From the NCBI GenBank assembly GCA_013399895.1, contig VXBA01001695.1, forward strand, positions 58,940 through 122,939: a stretch of DNA of 64,000 nt. Reading direction: 5' to 3'. The position numbers and the translations under genes are program-made. The DNA comes from Serilophus lunatus. Taxonomy: Eukaryota; Chordata; Aves; Passeriformes; Eurylaimidae. Shown here one piece after another: positions 47,046 through 59,744 of this stretch. The notes beneath the pieces were generated by a model, which worked only from the letters and a program-made list of their open reading frames with translations, made no database searches and had not been told where the DNA came from. Position 1 is the stretch's first letter, and every line of letters starts with the position of its first letter.

Positions 47046-50000
47046 GTTGCAGAAGGGTTACTTAAATTAATTGCTGAGAGCCTTAATTACCAAAATGTTG
47101 TTATTGAAATCCAGAAAAAAAAAGTCTTTCACTTCATTTACTGTGCTAAGGCAGATATTAATTTTTTGTGGCTTTGTTTTGACACATTGAGATTGAAATG
47201 AGGTTAACTAAGTAAAGCCTCTAAGGGAACGGGGTGATAGAAGTAGCATAACTCAATAATTCCGTATCTCACTACATTTGCTGTTTAATATTTGGATCAT
47301 AGTACCTTGTATGTCATCATCTATGGCTGGAAAGAAGGTGACAGCTCCTCAGATGAGATGAATTGCACTTAATTTCTGCTATCAGAAACAGACATCTGCA
47401 CCTGAGCTAATCACCCTCCGTTCCTTCTACTGTCAAGGGAAGGAAGTAAGCATCTTGTAGAGCACAATACACTTCACCTAATGCAGATGTGCAAAGTAAG
47501 AACGAAGAATGACACTAGAGGTGAGTATTTCTTGGTGTGGCCTGTAATGGCTGTCTAAGGCAAAGGTGAAATGGTTTCCTTATTTTTTGTCAAATGTGGC
47601 ATCACTACAGACATCTTTTTCACACGTAAGTGAAAATGTCTATGGTGAATGGAACTACATGTGACAGGCGTTTTGGCATTCCTGCAAAACATAGTTGCTT
47701 AGCTCACAAACTCAGGATAGGATAGGATGGCTCCTGATGCTGCTTTTCTAAATTCCATCCTAATTTGAAATATGTTTCTTGTGGCAATGTGAAGTGATGA
47801 TGCCTATTTTTAAATCCCTCAAGTCTTTAGGCCTTAGTGTAGCTGTGTCCTGCTGCTTACTTAATTAAGGCCTCCCAGCCTAAGACTAGCTCTTCTCAGC
47901 AGTCTGCCACAGTCTGCTTCCAGAGTGACAGGTAAGGGTGTGGTGGTACTGCATTCTGTTTGCCTTGTGGTTCACTGTTTTCATTACATAGAGAGAATGA
48001 TGCTACCTGTCCTTACACCAAACTGCACCATCCTCTCCACTTAGTTATGGTGAGTTTTCATGTTATAGAAAAGGCACTCTGTTGATGGCAGCTGCTGGAA
48101 AACATGGTCTTGCTTTGCCCTTTTTTCCCTCACCCATTGATACCACATGTAAATTATGCAGCCTCAGTGGGACCTGATACAATTGACTGATCGAGTGAGT
48201 AACTATTCCTTTTATTTCAGAGTTGGTTTTGTACTGGATCAGCCAGTTGAACTGATTCACCTTGCAGCTACGTTTTTGTCAGGTATGATATGAAAGAAGC
48301 AGAGTGAGTGCACGGCCACAGACTGATCAGGGTACAAGACTTCTTCCACCCCTTCAACTGCAATTCTGCGTCATCTTAGCTGCAATATAAAATCAAAATA
48401 ACTTCACTATGGACCATTCATCAGGGTAGTTATTACTCTGTATGAACAGAAGGCTTTCAGTGTATATACAATTTTTATTGACATATAGTTAATCAGGTTT
48501 GGGTTTGAGTTTTTATTGTTAAAGAAAGCCTTGAAAACCTCATGTTATCTGAGACTGGAAGATCTCAATAGAGTTAAATATGTTTTAAAATGTCTCAAGA
48601 TGTCAAAGTGATGAGTGGCTTTTATAGCTCTGCTATCAGGTTATTTGGTGCGAGAGCAGTGCTAAAGTAGGCTGGGCTTGGAGGCTTTTTTTGTCAAGTG
48701 AAAAAACACAAGACTGTGGTTCTCACATGTATTGCAGCACAGTCTTTGCTGTGCTGTGCGAGTTCCAAACAGTATCCAAATCCAGAATGACCACTGGGAC
48801 ACTCCTTGCTGCTCCAGCTACAAGTTGCTTGTTAATTTCCTGTTCTAAAATAGCGAGGAATGTTGCTATCAGCATCTAAACATTTATTGCTTCCTTTCCC
48901 AGCAGCAACTGCAATTCACTGGCAGGTCGCAAAGTCTGGAACTTGTCCCCCAAAACTGATAGCACCTCAGTAGGTGAAGGGCTTTTAATGGTTGCACCCA
49001 TAGTGCAGACACTTTTGGTTACAGGAAATGTGCTAATGCAATTTACTATTATCTTTCACAGCAGGAGTTCCCTTCAGGTAAAGACTGATCTTTATTTAAA
49101 TACTTGGATTTCATGAGGTGCCTTGAGAAAGGTGAATTATTAGGGATCAGAAAGTTGTTAAAATCTTTGTACAGCAAGCCATTTGACTATGACTGGCAAC
49201 ACCTGAAAGTCAATACCTCACCAGGATTCTACTCCATGTAGGATTTTCCAATTTTTTAAAACAATTTTCAGTTTTCCTTCTGGCAGCAATTTCCAAAAAT
49301 GGAAGCACTTCAGACATCTCAGCTTTAAGTACTCAAAAATCAGTACTTGCTTTTAAAAGCTTTGGCCTTATGGTAATACCACACATAAAAGTGGAAATGA
49401 AATGGGTCTGCAAAGATTTTCTGTATTCCATGGCCACATCATTGTCCCAACGCCAGAACAGCCAGCCACAAATTGATTCCACCAGCACTGAAGGAAGTAT
49501 TATGTATGAAAAAGGAAATTGTGTCTAAAGTTTGTAAAAGAGCCTTAACTCAGGATTTCCTGTACTTTTAGTTTTTGTGTTATTTAGGAATGAGAGGCAG
49601 TAACCTTAACACCATCTTAATGCAATTTTGTGTGTGTGTGCTGGAATTTCCCCTTTTTTTTGGAATGTAAGTGATATGAACACGTGTAACCAGCTGAAAT
49701 ATCATTGAAAAAATATTTTTTATGTAAGTAAATACTGTCGATTGTAAATGTTTACATTCTGACTCATGGAAGATAAATCAATAATACCAAATATCCCAAA
49801 TGGACCCTGCCCTACCAGTCAACAAGGAGTTCAAGCTCTTTCTGGCATCATCTATGAAGAGAGAAAAGCAGGGAATTTCCACTAAGAAACCTCTTCGGTC
49901 TAGTCCACCACCAGTTTCTATAGAGACTGTGTTCTCAAAAATCATCCTCATTTATCACTATAAATAACTCCCCTAGTTCAGTGAGAAAGTAGAGCTTAAC

Positions 50001-50530
50001 CATAGAACTTGCTGGACATAAGTTGGATGTTATTTTGGAAAAATGGAAATCCAAGGTAGATCAAATGTTAGTGTGCAGCTGCTGCTGAGAATTTATATAA
50101 GCACTGGGGATGAAAAAGATGCCAGAGGCAGCCTATTAGTGACCAGAATATGAAGATTGTATCTATTGCTCATATTACAGGGAAGAATATTACTGCACTG
50201 TGAATGAGGATTTACATGCTGCGTAAAGCTGCATTAGTAGGAGGACTAGTATTACCTTAACTTCTCTTCCCCTGCTGGTAATACAGCCCCTGCACAAGAC
50301 TGCAAAGTTGTTGGAGTATTTTTATTTATATTTTTCTTCTCATGCGAGAAAAGAGTTAATATTTCTATCTTACCGATGGGAAAATAAATCCTACAGCAAT
50401 AAGGAGCTTGATTTTTAACATAATCTAAACTTTGTTTAGAAGTTTAAAGCTGTTCAGATACCTCAAGATGTAGCAAGGGTTGCAATTGTGCTTCCTAGTG
50501 TGTCAGCTGTGTCCAAGTGCAATCTCTGAG
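47046..50530. other. Non-coding sequence without recognised features
   Basis: No exon, RNA or mobile element recognised. A short TG run lies at about 49629-49640. Confidence 0.5.
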
Positions 50531-51192
50531 TCATAGAATCACAGGGTTAGAGAATATGCTGAGTTGGAACTGACCCGCAAGGATCATTGAGTTCAGCCCT
50601 TAGCTCTCCATAGGACCATCCCAAGAGTCACACCATGTGCCTGAGAGCATTGTCCAAATGCTTATCGAACTCAGTCGGGCTTGGTGCTTTGATCACTTCC
50701 CTGAGGAGCCTGATCCAGTGCCCAACCACCCTCTGAGTGAAACACCTTTTCCTAATATCAAACCTAAGCGTCCCCTGGCACAACTTCAGGCCGTTACCTC
50801 AGGTCCTGTCAGTGGTTACTACAGGGTAGAGATCAGTGTCTGCCCCTCCTCTTCCCCTCATAAGGAAGTTGTAAATTGCAATGAGATGTTCTCTCAGTCT
50901 CCTTTTCTCCAGGCTGAACAGACCAGGTGACGTCAGTCACTCCTCACATAGCTTCTCCTCAGGGCCCTTCACCAGGAGTGTTGCCCTCCTTTGGACACTC
51001 TCTAATAGTTTAGTATCTTTCTTATATTGTGGTGCCCAAAACTGCTCACAATATTCAGGGTGAGGCTGCACCAGTGCAGATCAGAGCAGGACAATCACCT
51101 CCCTTAACTGACTGGCAATGCTGTGCCTGATGCCCCCCAGGACACGGTTGGCCCTTCTGGCTGCCAGGGCACTTCCGACTCATTGAGCATCC
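50531..51192 (-). mobile_element. CR1 LINE 3' end, about 0.66 kb
   Basis: Reads on plus as the reverse complement of a CR1 of the 'gagtcacaccatgtgcctga' type. The terminal repeat 'tcatagaatcacaggg' is at the left; then come 'ggaactgacccgcaaggatc', 'cagtgcccaaccaccctctg', 'ccttttcctaatatcaaacc', 'cttttctccaggctgaacag', 'attgtggtgcccaaaactgc' and 'atgccccccaggacacggtt'. Similarity to the remembered consensus is higher than for the other copies, so it is comparatively young. The 5' truncation is near 51192. The plus frame at 50637-50930 and the minus frame at 51055-51300 are shadows. Confidence 0.95.
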
Positions 51193-51417
51193 CTCTGTCC
51201 CCACCCTATGCCTTGGTTTCCATGGCAAGGAAATCCATGCACACAAGGCATAAAACCCTGGAGTGTAGCTGCTCTGCATTCTAGACATGGTCATAGACAC
51301 CTAGACAGGATTTTTAAAGCACCAGGTGCTTAATTTCTAATGCTCTTTGTGGCAAACAGGCTCTTAATTGCCTCTGGAAATCCTACTGACTGCCTACTAC
51401 ATTTCTCAACAATTCTG

Positions 51418-51485
51418 CTACTGAGTGACTGCTCAAGATCACAGAATTAGCCTGTGGCTCCTGTGCTAACCACTGGGATGTTCTT
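51418..51485 (-). mobile_element. MIR-like (CORE-SINE) fragment
   Basis: On plus: 'ctactgagtgactgctcaag', 'atcacagaattagcctgtgg', 'ctcctgtgctaaccactggg'. In reverse complement this is the MIR-type order: tRNA-like head with 'cagtggttagc', then a core ending in 'cttgagcagtcactcagtag'. Ancient and shortened. Family name inferred from pattern. Confidence 0.55.
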
Positions 51486-51492
51486 TCTTCTG

Positions 51493-54400
51493 TACCAATA
51501 AAGATTCATTAGAATGAGCTAAATTGATGTAAGTTCTCAGGTGAACTAGACACTTCTTTATGGGGCAGAAATGAGATGTTAACCTCTGTCAGATGTCAGG
51601 AGGGGCTGGAGCTTCAGGCAAGACTTAGTACTAGGAAATGTTCCCACAACATGGAACTTGTTATGTTTATAAACCTGGCTCTCTTACACTGTCCTGTTCT
51701 GTAAATTCTGACTGCTGATAATTACACTTTGTGTTGGTTTCACCACAACACAATGTTTTAAATTGCTTTGTATATACACTGTAAAATATTTTATCGATAA
51801 ATACATTACTATAAATGAAAAATTACGGAGGAAATGCAAATACATAAGTGAGGCAATATTAAATGCAATACATGGTCTTTATAGTAGACACCCTCAATAT
51901 ATGAATGTAAGTAAGCCTGCAGTTTGTAAGTTTTAAGTGTATTAAACTGAAACTAGTTTTGAACAACAAATAAAAAGAAAATATATTATAGCTGCATCTA
52001 CTTTTTCTAAATCAATGGTTCTATATTTTTGTCTGGGTATACAAAATGGGAAATTTTTATAAGCTTCCTGCAGGAAAATTTCACCTCAGTAAAAAGAGGA
52101 TCCTTCCAGATTAAAAGAATATAACAATCCCTTTTGTCCAGAGTTCCACAACAGTTCTGATCTGCCGGAGATCAGAAGTCCTTACTAGTTTTCTGTTCCA
52201 GCCTCCCTAATGCACAGCACATCTAGGAGGGTTAAGATACTGAGCTGAAATCTGAAATAGGTTGTAGTACCCTATTATCTTTGTCTACCAGGACTCAGTC
52301 AAGGGTGTCTATGTGGCAACAACAGTGTAGCACAGAGATACCCAAAATAGAGTTAAACTATTTAGTTTGAATATGGCAATAACTTTGGTCATAGCAACAC
52401 AGGTCAATTCACACTGTTCCGTGGTAGGGAAATTCAGTTTTCAGGAGCTCTGTGCTGCCGCAGTTTGTTTGCTTCTGACCTTCAACGTATCTTCTTTAAC
52501 TTGATAATGCTGCTGTATTACAAAGTGCGTTTTAGACAATTTGCAGCACTGGAATCCAAGGCATCTGATAGGACTCCAATTTTCGTATCATGCTTTGTAG
52601 CCTGTAAGGGTTCCTTTGTTCTGTATAAATTGTGTTTTTATAGGGCACTCATTCATAATGTTCCTCTGCAGTGTGGTGTGGCTGACTTGGATGCTGCTTA
52701 ACTTAGTCATAGTGTTCAGCTACAAAAATGGCTATGACTGGAACAGTCATTTGCATTACAAAATTGAAAACAAAGTGTTATTTGTAGACTGTGCTGGCTC
52801 TAGCTTAGCTGTCTACTAGGGTTAACCCACAATTTGCAATATGAAAATATTGCAGAGGATGCTGAATGAAAAGTAAAATATCTGGTTTTGTGTCTTTATG
52901 GTAATATAGCAACTGATTATATGAAGAGCAGAAGCCTTGTTTCCTGTAGATTCATGCACTGTAGTTGGATTTTCTGGTGTCAAAGAAGGTGTGACATCTA
53001 ACTGCCTAAGGATGATGTAATCCTGTTTCTCTCTGATACGTGAATTCTGGATAGGGATGTAGTAGTGGCTGAATTAACTTTCTGTATTTTTACTTAGCAA
53101 GTGCTTTTTATATTTGCCCATTTTCATGAAAAGTCTTTATTTCTGTGAGATCATCCTTCTCATGCTTGACATCAATCAACATACTCAAGATATGTATCGA
53201 GGTGAAGGGATGGACACATATACATGCACACATGTGGGAACTGGGAACCTCTTTCATTAAGAAACCAGGCTAAAAACAGCAACAAACCCTCCGCACTCCT
53301 TAGAGTCCAGTTTGTTCAAGACAGCAAATGCTTGCCATCAGTACTTTATGCAAGTCAAAATCAACCATCAACTAAACATACAGCATAATCTAGGAAGGTC
53401 TACTATGTCAATGCCTGAAGGGTTTCACATGGAAATATTTTACTAATACTAGAAATATTTTGCTTTCCTGTAGAAGAATCATTATCATTTTCAGCTGTTG
53501 TAATCACTTTAAATATTGGCTAGAACTCTGTGGCCTTTTAATCATACCTGTACAATTGTGATTACTTCACAGTTAATTGTGGGAAGTCTTTCATTCTCAC
53601 TTATTCTTTTCTTTGGATTTCTAAGAAATATCTTTCCATTAATAGTATTCCCAGGTTTTGTTCACAATAAGATCACTTCCAGAATCTAAATGGACACATG
53701 TCCAGGGTAATAACACACTCTTAGAACAAACCTAGAGCTAATTGCCCGCCAGAGCCATGATCCTGAGTACCAAATGGTAGCTGTACCCACTTCCCGCTCC
53801 AGACATCTTTGGGTGCAATGATTTCTAGCAGCCAAATTATGTGGATAAGTAGGACATTGGCTGCCTCTCTTGTGTAGCAAAATGACCCAGATCATCCCCT
53901 CCATCAAAGCCTGAAGCTTAGCAGTTGTGGTATGACTTTTTTATATATATTCTCTCTTTTATATGGACACCTTATCTGTGGCCTGCTTTTTTATCAGCTG
54001 CAAAGGTCTCATGTTGAAACAGAAATTCCTTGGAAAGCTAAGTTAAATTAACTGAAGATACAATATCAATTAACAGAAATTTAACAAATTCACGTGTGGA
54101 TAATCTCTGGAAGCAGTAGTGTAGTCTTAAAATGAAATTCACCATCAAATGGTGTCAATCTAGCAGCTCACTTCTGCTACCCTGCTGCTGTTAACACGAG
54201 GTCACCACTCCCTCGGGAGAACCCTGTCACTCATAAGACATATACTGTACTAACCCCCCTCAATAACCCAGGAAAGGACTCCAGAGAAGCAAACAAATTT
54301 TTTTTCTAGGATCAGTGAACTGAACCCATAGCACATGACAGGATGGCCAGAAGCAGGGACACAGGAAGAGAGGAGCAAAAAACTGCCCATTTCCCTAGCG

Positions 54401-57400
54401 GTGAAACACTAGATTTGCCATGAAATATTATTGCACTCTTTGGTTTGAGGCACCACAGAAAGTGAGACATTTAGTGGACAGATGGAGAATAAAGCCTGAT
54501 CAACGAAGAGGTACCTCTGTGAGCAGCAAATACAAATGAGATTTTATTTGGATTTATATCTCAAGATTGATCTCGTGTGTGTGTCCTGTCTAGTCTGCCA
54601 AGTTTTGAGCTCACATTGCAGCTTTCCTACAATAGGGGGACTTAAGAGGGTCTTTGTCAGAAGGATCTGTCTATACTACTTGGTCAAATCTTTTTATAAA
54701 CTTTGTAGCAACTTAATATCTGTGAAATGTCTACCCCTTGCAAAACCTGAATTAAGTTGGTCAACAGGCTATAAATCATTCTAGGACAAGAAGCACCTGT
54801 ACAGACTGAGACAGGAAGTACAATAGCATAGAATATGTTTTCCTACAAAAAGGAGGGGGGTAAAGTGTCACATCATTAATTTTCCATTTTTGGAAGGTTT
54901 TGGTTTGTTCTGGGCTTTTTAAATTGGAATTAGAAGAAAAAAAGACTAAAATGTCAACATTGAGAAAGAAAAAATCATTGCCATTTTATAAATCATTATT
55001 CCCCATGTGTATTTACCAACATATATTTTATGTCTTTATGGATTCTAGAGCCTCCCAGAGAGCACTAGCACATACTTTACTCATATATTAAGTGCAAGGA
55101 TCAGAAATATTTCATAAAATGCATACATTTCCAGGAAGGCAGCTTCATAAAGACAACCCAAGATTAGACAGACAATTCTACCATGGACCTGTCACTATAT
55201 GAGTTGTAATTCTAATTTACAGCAGCAATAGCACACCCTACATGAGCTTCACTTGATTCAATAACATTCTATTATTTCTAAGAGCAGTAGAGTGAACCCT
55301 TATCAATGTCCCCATACTTAATATATCAAGATCTGACAATCACTCCTTTCCATATGGATTAAATAACAATTTCAAATGTCATATTTGGATCTACCTAGAA
55401 ATATGCCTGCTGCCAGCCACTGACAGCAAACCACAGCAGTTAATTTGACCCTATGGAACATGTGAAAGCAGGCAAGCTTGAAGCATGAGCACTAAGCACG
55501 TTTCAGGTTTCACTTACATATTTCAGCAGATTTATCATATATTCCTATCAATATTTCAGTTATTTTTATTCAGAAATACCTTCACACATGGTAAATCACA
55601 ACAGAAAGGGATGTTTAGAGATCCTGTGGTTAACAAAGTGCCCTCAATTGAAATTCCTATCACAAATATTCTTTCCCAGAAGAAATATTTTTTCCCTCAT
55701 AAACTTCACTCCCATTAGAAGACATTTTATATCTTGACTAAAAAATAGGACATTTTCAAAACTCCACAAGCCTTTTTTCTGATTAAGCCAAACAATTTAA
55801 TTACCTATCTAAATTGTGTGTGTGCTACAGATCTCTGCAGATTTCACTCCTAATGAACTATTTTACCTGTCCACCTAGCCTACATCTTGCACTATGCTTC
55901 AAGTTTGTTATGAACAAAAGCTCAGTCATTTATGTGCAAATTATCCCTGCCCATAAATTAGGATCCTTCTTGCTTGGATGTTTTCATGAGGACCTTGAAG
56001 GACAGTCATACAAGTGATATTAGTTCTGGCCATTTGGTTTAGTCAAAGGAGGACACTGTCAGAGGTGAATTGAGTGTACCACTGTGGTTAGAAGGGACGT
56101 GAGTAAGAACAATGGGGACCCCACTTGGTAGAAATAGCTAAAAGATGGAAACTACAGGCTCTTTTATACCAGAGAATCAGGTGGAAAAAGAAATTAAATT
56201 AAATATGGAATATAGGCACGGGTCTTAATGACAAAAAGGGTGTATGTACAAAAGCCAATGGAGACATGACTTCTGCTCATGCTGACAAAGATCTCCCTGG
56301 CTCTTGCTATGTCCAAATTGATTCGGTCTTTTGCGGATGCCTTGCTGTACACAGTGACCAACTTGAGGCTCATAAGCCTCACATTTCTCTGTTTGAACAG
56401 CAGAAATGGCAGCTTGGGCTGAAGCTGTACCAGGTCTCTCCTGGAGGTGAGTATGCACATAACTAGGGCAGCAAAAGAGGTTTTCATGTCTCGGGCAACC
56501 CCCTACAAAACCTAACATAGAGATGGTAACTTTGAGGAGAGAGGTTGAACAGAGAGCTGGGGGCAGTAACTCCTCAAACTGCAAAAGCAAAAGAAAGATC
56601 TGCCAGAGCTTGTCTGACCATGCCCTAACTGCCCCTTTTTGAAGTGCACAACTAACCTAAGATCAAGAGCTGCCCATTAAAAAGTCTTTGAAGATACCTT
56701 TAAAATCCAAGCCAGCCTGAATATATGATTATACATTTGTGTGAAATTATAGCTGATTTCATCTCTAAAATTACAAGGGTATCCCAACTGTGGATAGTTT
56801 TCTGTAGCAGAAGCAAACGTTAATTTGGCAAAACAATAGTTTGCAAACCGCTAAGATAACTGGTAACGGGATCAAGATCCTTTGCATTATATGTCACCAA
56901 CTGAAACCCAACATAAGACTGTAACAGGAGCCCTTAGGAACTTTAGTTGATCTGATATGTTCTAGAACCCCACACAAAACAAGCTAGTTATTTCAGTTCG
57001 GATCTTAGAAAGCAGATATTATCAAAACCAGTTCCTTCCTTTCAGCCTCAAATAAACAAAAATGTGCCAGTTGCTATTATATCAGAGGAGTAAGAATCGG
57101 TACTTCTCATCCAAACATTTTCTGTTGTTCCTTGTGGAGGCATGTTCAGAGAATCTGATGAAAAGCTGTCATCAGTACTGCACAGAAAGTTCTTGTTCTT
57201 TGGATGAATAATTCCAATGTTGGTAATCCAGTGCTTTGCAGAAGCATTAAATTAAGTTTCAATTAAGTATGTATGAAGTAATTTGACTGTTTATCTTTTT
57301 GTTTTCTACTCTATTAAACCACTCAATCTATGAGAAATACACAGAAAGAAAAATTCAGCATGTGAAGACAAACAGGGAGCTCGATTTTGAATTACTAGAG

Positions 57401-58726
57401 AATTCTTTTGCAATAGTGTAAGCATGGTTTTCCTTATATATTTTTTCTTCATACAATTGTTTGGTTTTCAGGATTTTTAATAGAAGCTATTTTTTTCACT
57501 TTCCTCATACTATAAATAGTCATCCTTTTTCAAAATCTCGTACAAGTAATAGTGTTCTCTGCGTAAATGTTAATCAGCTTATACAGTGTATCATCCTCAT
57601 GTCCCCTTAATAAGATTAAAGCTCCTCTTGCTGAGTGTGAGATTTCCTGAACGGGTCTATTCTTCTTGGCATTTCTATGAGAGGGAGACCCCACCCTTCC
57701 TGTGTCAGGTACTTTACAAATGCATTAAAAAGATAATCCTGCCCCGACAGAAAAATTCCCTTTACCCACTCTTTAACACTGAAGGATGAGTTTTACACCA
57801 CATCTTGAAGTAGTGCAGAGACTCCTGTTGCCAAAATGGGGAAATCCCCTTCCTGGTCATTAATTCATCTTCTTTGGGGACCATTGCTGGCATACACATG
57901 CTCATACACCAACATGCCAAAGGCAAACATTCTGAGTGTCCTTGCTTACTTTGACACAAAAAAGCATGTCTTTGGACCACTGGAGCCGCCTTGAGCAGTC
58001 CCTGATGGCTTTTTAGCTGTGCCACTGTAACTGTTTCTGGAGCTGCAAGGTGATCTAGATTTGAAGTTTATTCCAATTAAAAATAGCACGCTTTCTTCCT
58101 CAATGTTTTTTCCTTTTTTTTTGCCAAATGGCATGTAGCTTCAGCAAAAGTGGTATTAACACAGTGCAAGATAGCAGTAAAAGCAGGATGTTTAGGATAT
58201 TTCTGTGGCTGAAGAAAAGTCAAGTCCCCTGGTATTATCCCCAAAAACTATTTATCTGATAATTAAAACAGAATATCTAATCCTTAGACTTCAACCATCA
58301 TGTCATTATTTAAAACTGACAATTAGATGTGACAATTTTTTATAAGAAAGAATAAACTGTGATGAAATAATCCAGTAGTGAGACCACAGTATGTACCTGT
58401 GTATAAGTCTACTTGTAAGCATGCATACACATACATGACGAAGTACTTCTTCCCTTGGAACAGACAGAAGTCTAATTCTTAGCAATTTGCAGTTCTCTAT
58501 GGATTACTTTGAAGGTCTGAAATACCAGGAAACTTTGCAGCCATGCTCTACAGTTTCCTAGTGCCCTTGGATGTCTTATAGCAGGAATGAGAAAAAAGAA
58601 CATACTGCGGCTTCTCAGTAGGATTTCCTTAGCCTTAGCTTGTCTCTCCTGTTCCTCTCCTGAGTTGGCTGTAGCAGAGCTGGACACTCTTTATCTCTAA
58701 AGCAGTCACAGAGCAGTAGTGCACTC
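51493..58726. other. Non-coding sequence without recognised features
   Basis: AT-rich. Frames at 52465-52819, 53686-53907 and 56194-56590 match no known family. One possible cryptic exon with good splice signals lies at 56401-56446 (plus). No mobile element recognised. Confidence 0.5.
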
Positions 58727-58865
58727 TCACAGAATATTCTGAGTTGGAAGGGACCCACAAGTACCATCAAGTTAAACTCTTAAGTAAATGGCTCATAGAG
58801 AGATGAACAGACAACCTCAGTGTTATTAACGTCAGGCTCTAACCAACTGTGCTAGCAACAGTCCC
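58727..58865 (-). mobile_element. tRNA-Ile-derived SINE with CR1-like tail (TguSINE1 type)
   Basis: Read on minus, the first about 75 bases align to an isoleucine tRNA. Box A appears as TAGCACAGTTGG followed by TTAGAGC, the anticodon-loop region as TTAATAAC (anticodon AAT), a degraded box B as TGTTCATCTC, and the acceptor end as 'tatgagcca'. The rest is a CR1-like 3' tail, 'acttgatggtacttgtgggt' and 'cccttccaactcagaatatt', ending 'ctgtga'. A tRNA-Ile head joined to a CR1 tail is the structure described for TguSINE1 of the zebra finch, which is mobilised by CR1. The copy is nearly full length with scattered substitutions. It is not a functional tRNA gene because box B and stem pairings are damaged. 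Confidence 0.88.
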
Positions 58866-58915
58866 TTCTAAGCTAATTCCCTTCTTCTTTAGTCCAGGAA
58901 AAGCAGTGAGAACAG

Positions 58916-58920
58916 ATCCT
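58916..58920. repeat. Candidate target-site duplication ATCCT (left copy)
   Basis: ATCCT directly before a TG at 58921. The same five bases follow the CA at 59738-59739. Confidence 0.55.
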
Positions 58921-59365
58921 TGTCCTCGATACAGGGGCCAGGACCAGTTTATCACTATGTGGGTATAACCAAAACTGTATATTCTACACACTTTATGTAA
59001 TTTCTGATGGACTGTTAATAATGAATCATTTGTAGCAGCTGCCCAGGGCACACCTAACAACTCAGGTCACAATAGATGAGGAAAGAGATAAAGTCTGCAA
59101 GGCAAGAGAGTGTTTCTTTTCACACCAATATCTCACCTGTGGTAACTCTCCTCTGGGGAGCTATTAACGCCTTCATATTCAGCTGGAAAGGCCCTCTCTG
59201 CTAATGGACCATCATAGACCCAGCTGCACTGGCACAATAGGCAATTACAATGACCTAGACCATCAAAGATTCCAAAAATATTCCATGGCTCACAAAGTTA
59301 AACCACCATTGTGAAACTCCCTGCCCTGGGGGAGGTACTGGGTATTCCCACCTGAACCTGAGCAT

Positions 59366-59372
59366 ACATAAT
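59366..59372 (+). promoter_or_regulatory. TATA-like box of the LTR
   Basis: ACATAAT in 'gcatacataatctttggg'. Position within the LTR fits a promoter. Weak match. Confidence 0.45.
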
Positions 59373-59661
59373 CTTTGGGTTTTGGGACTTCTAGTACTCA
59401 CTTGTCAGATTCAGAGGAGGAACAGAACTTCAACAGGACTGTGACCACCACTCTTGACAAGACTGTGATCATTACTTTGACAGAACTGCAATCATCATCC
59501 TGACCAACAAGTTTCCTTCCCTTCTGCGTTGCACCTAGGGAGACCACACAGTGCTCAGCACAGAAGCAAGTGTCCCAGGATGCTGAGTTATACCACTGCG
59601 TCAAAAACAATGGGTCAAAACCAGTTTTTCTTTGTATCATTATATGTGTTGTAATATTTTA

Positions 59662-59667
59662 AGTAAA
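59662..59667 (+). promoter_or_regulatory. Variant polyadenylation signal of the LTR
   Basis: AGTAAA, a common variant of AATAAA, in 'ttttaagtaaattgtaac', about 75 bases before the LTR end. Confidence 0.45.
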
Positions 59668-59739
59668 TTGTAACTCTGACTTGTAATCTTTCTTAAATTG
59701 GGTTCATTTCTCCCAATGGTTTACTTTCAAACCAGCTCA

Positions 59740-59744
59740 ATCCT
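59740..59744. repeat. Candidate target-site duplication ATCCT (right copy)
   Basis: ATCCT directly after the LTR's terminal CA. Matches 58916-58920. Confidence 0.55.

Larger units (their letters stand above)
58921..59739 (+). mobile_element. Solo LTR of an avian endogenous retrovirus (about 0.82 kb)
   Basis: The right half is a bird LTR type I recognise: 'tctgctaatggaccatcata', 'tattcccacctgaacctgag', 'ctttgggttttgggacttct', 'ccaggatgctgagttatacc', 'tgtaactctgacttgtaatc', ending 'tactttcaaaccagctca'. The right edge is CA at 59738-59739, followed by ATCCT. The left edge is inferred from TG at 58921 preceded by ATCCT, which gives a 5-bp duplication. The left edge therefore rests on the duplication alone. 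TATA-like ACATAAT lies at 59366-59372 and AGTAAA at 59662-59667, supporting plus orientation. No viral genes adjoin it. Confidence 0.8.

Noticed and set aside
58727..58865. Functional tRNA-Ile gene
   Set aside because: Box B and stem pairings are degraded and a CR1-like tail is attached, so it is a SINE.
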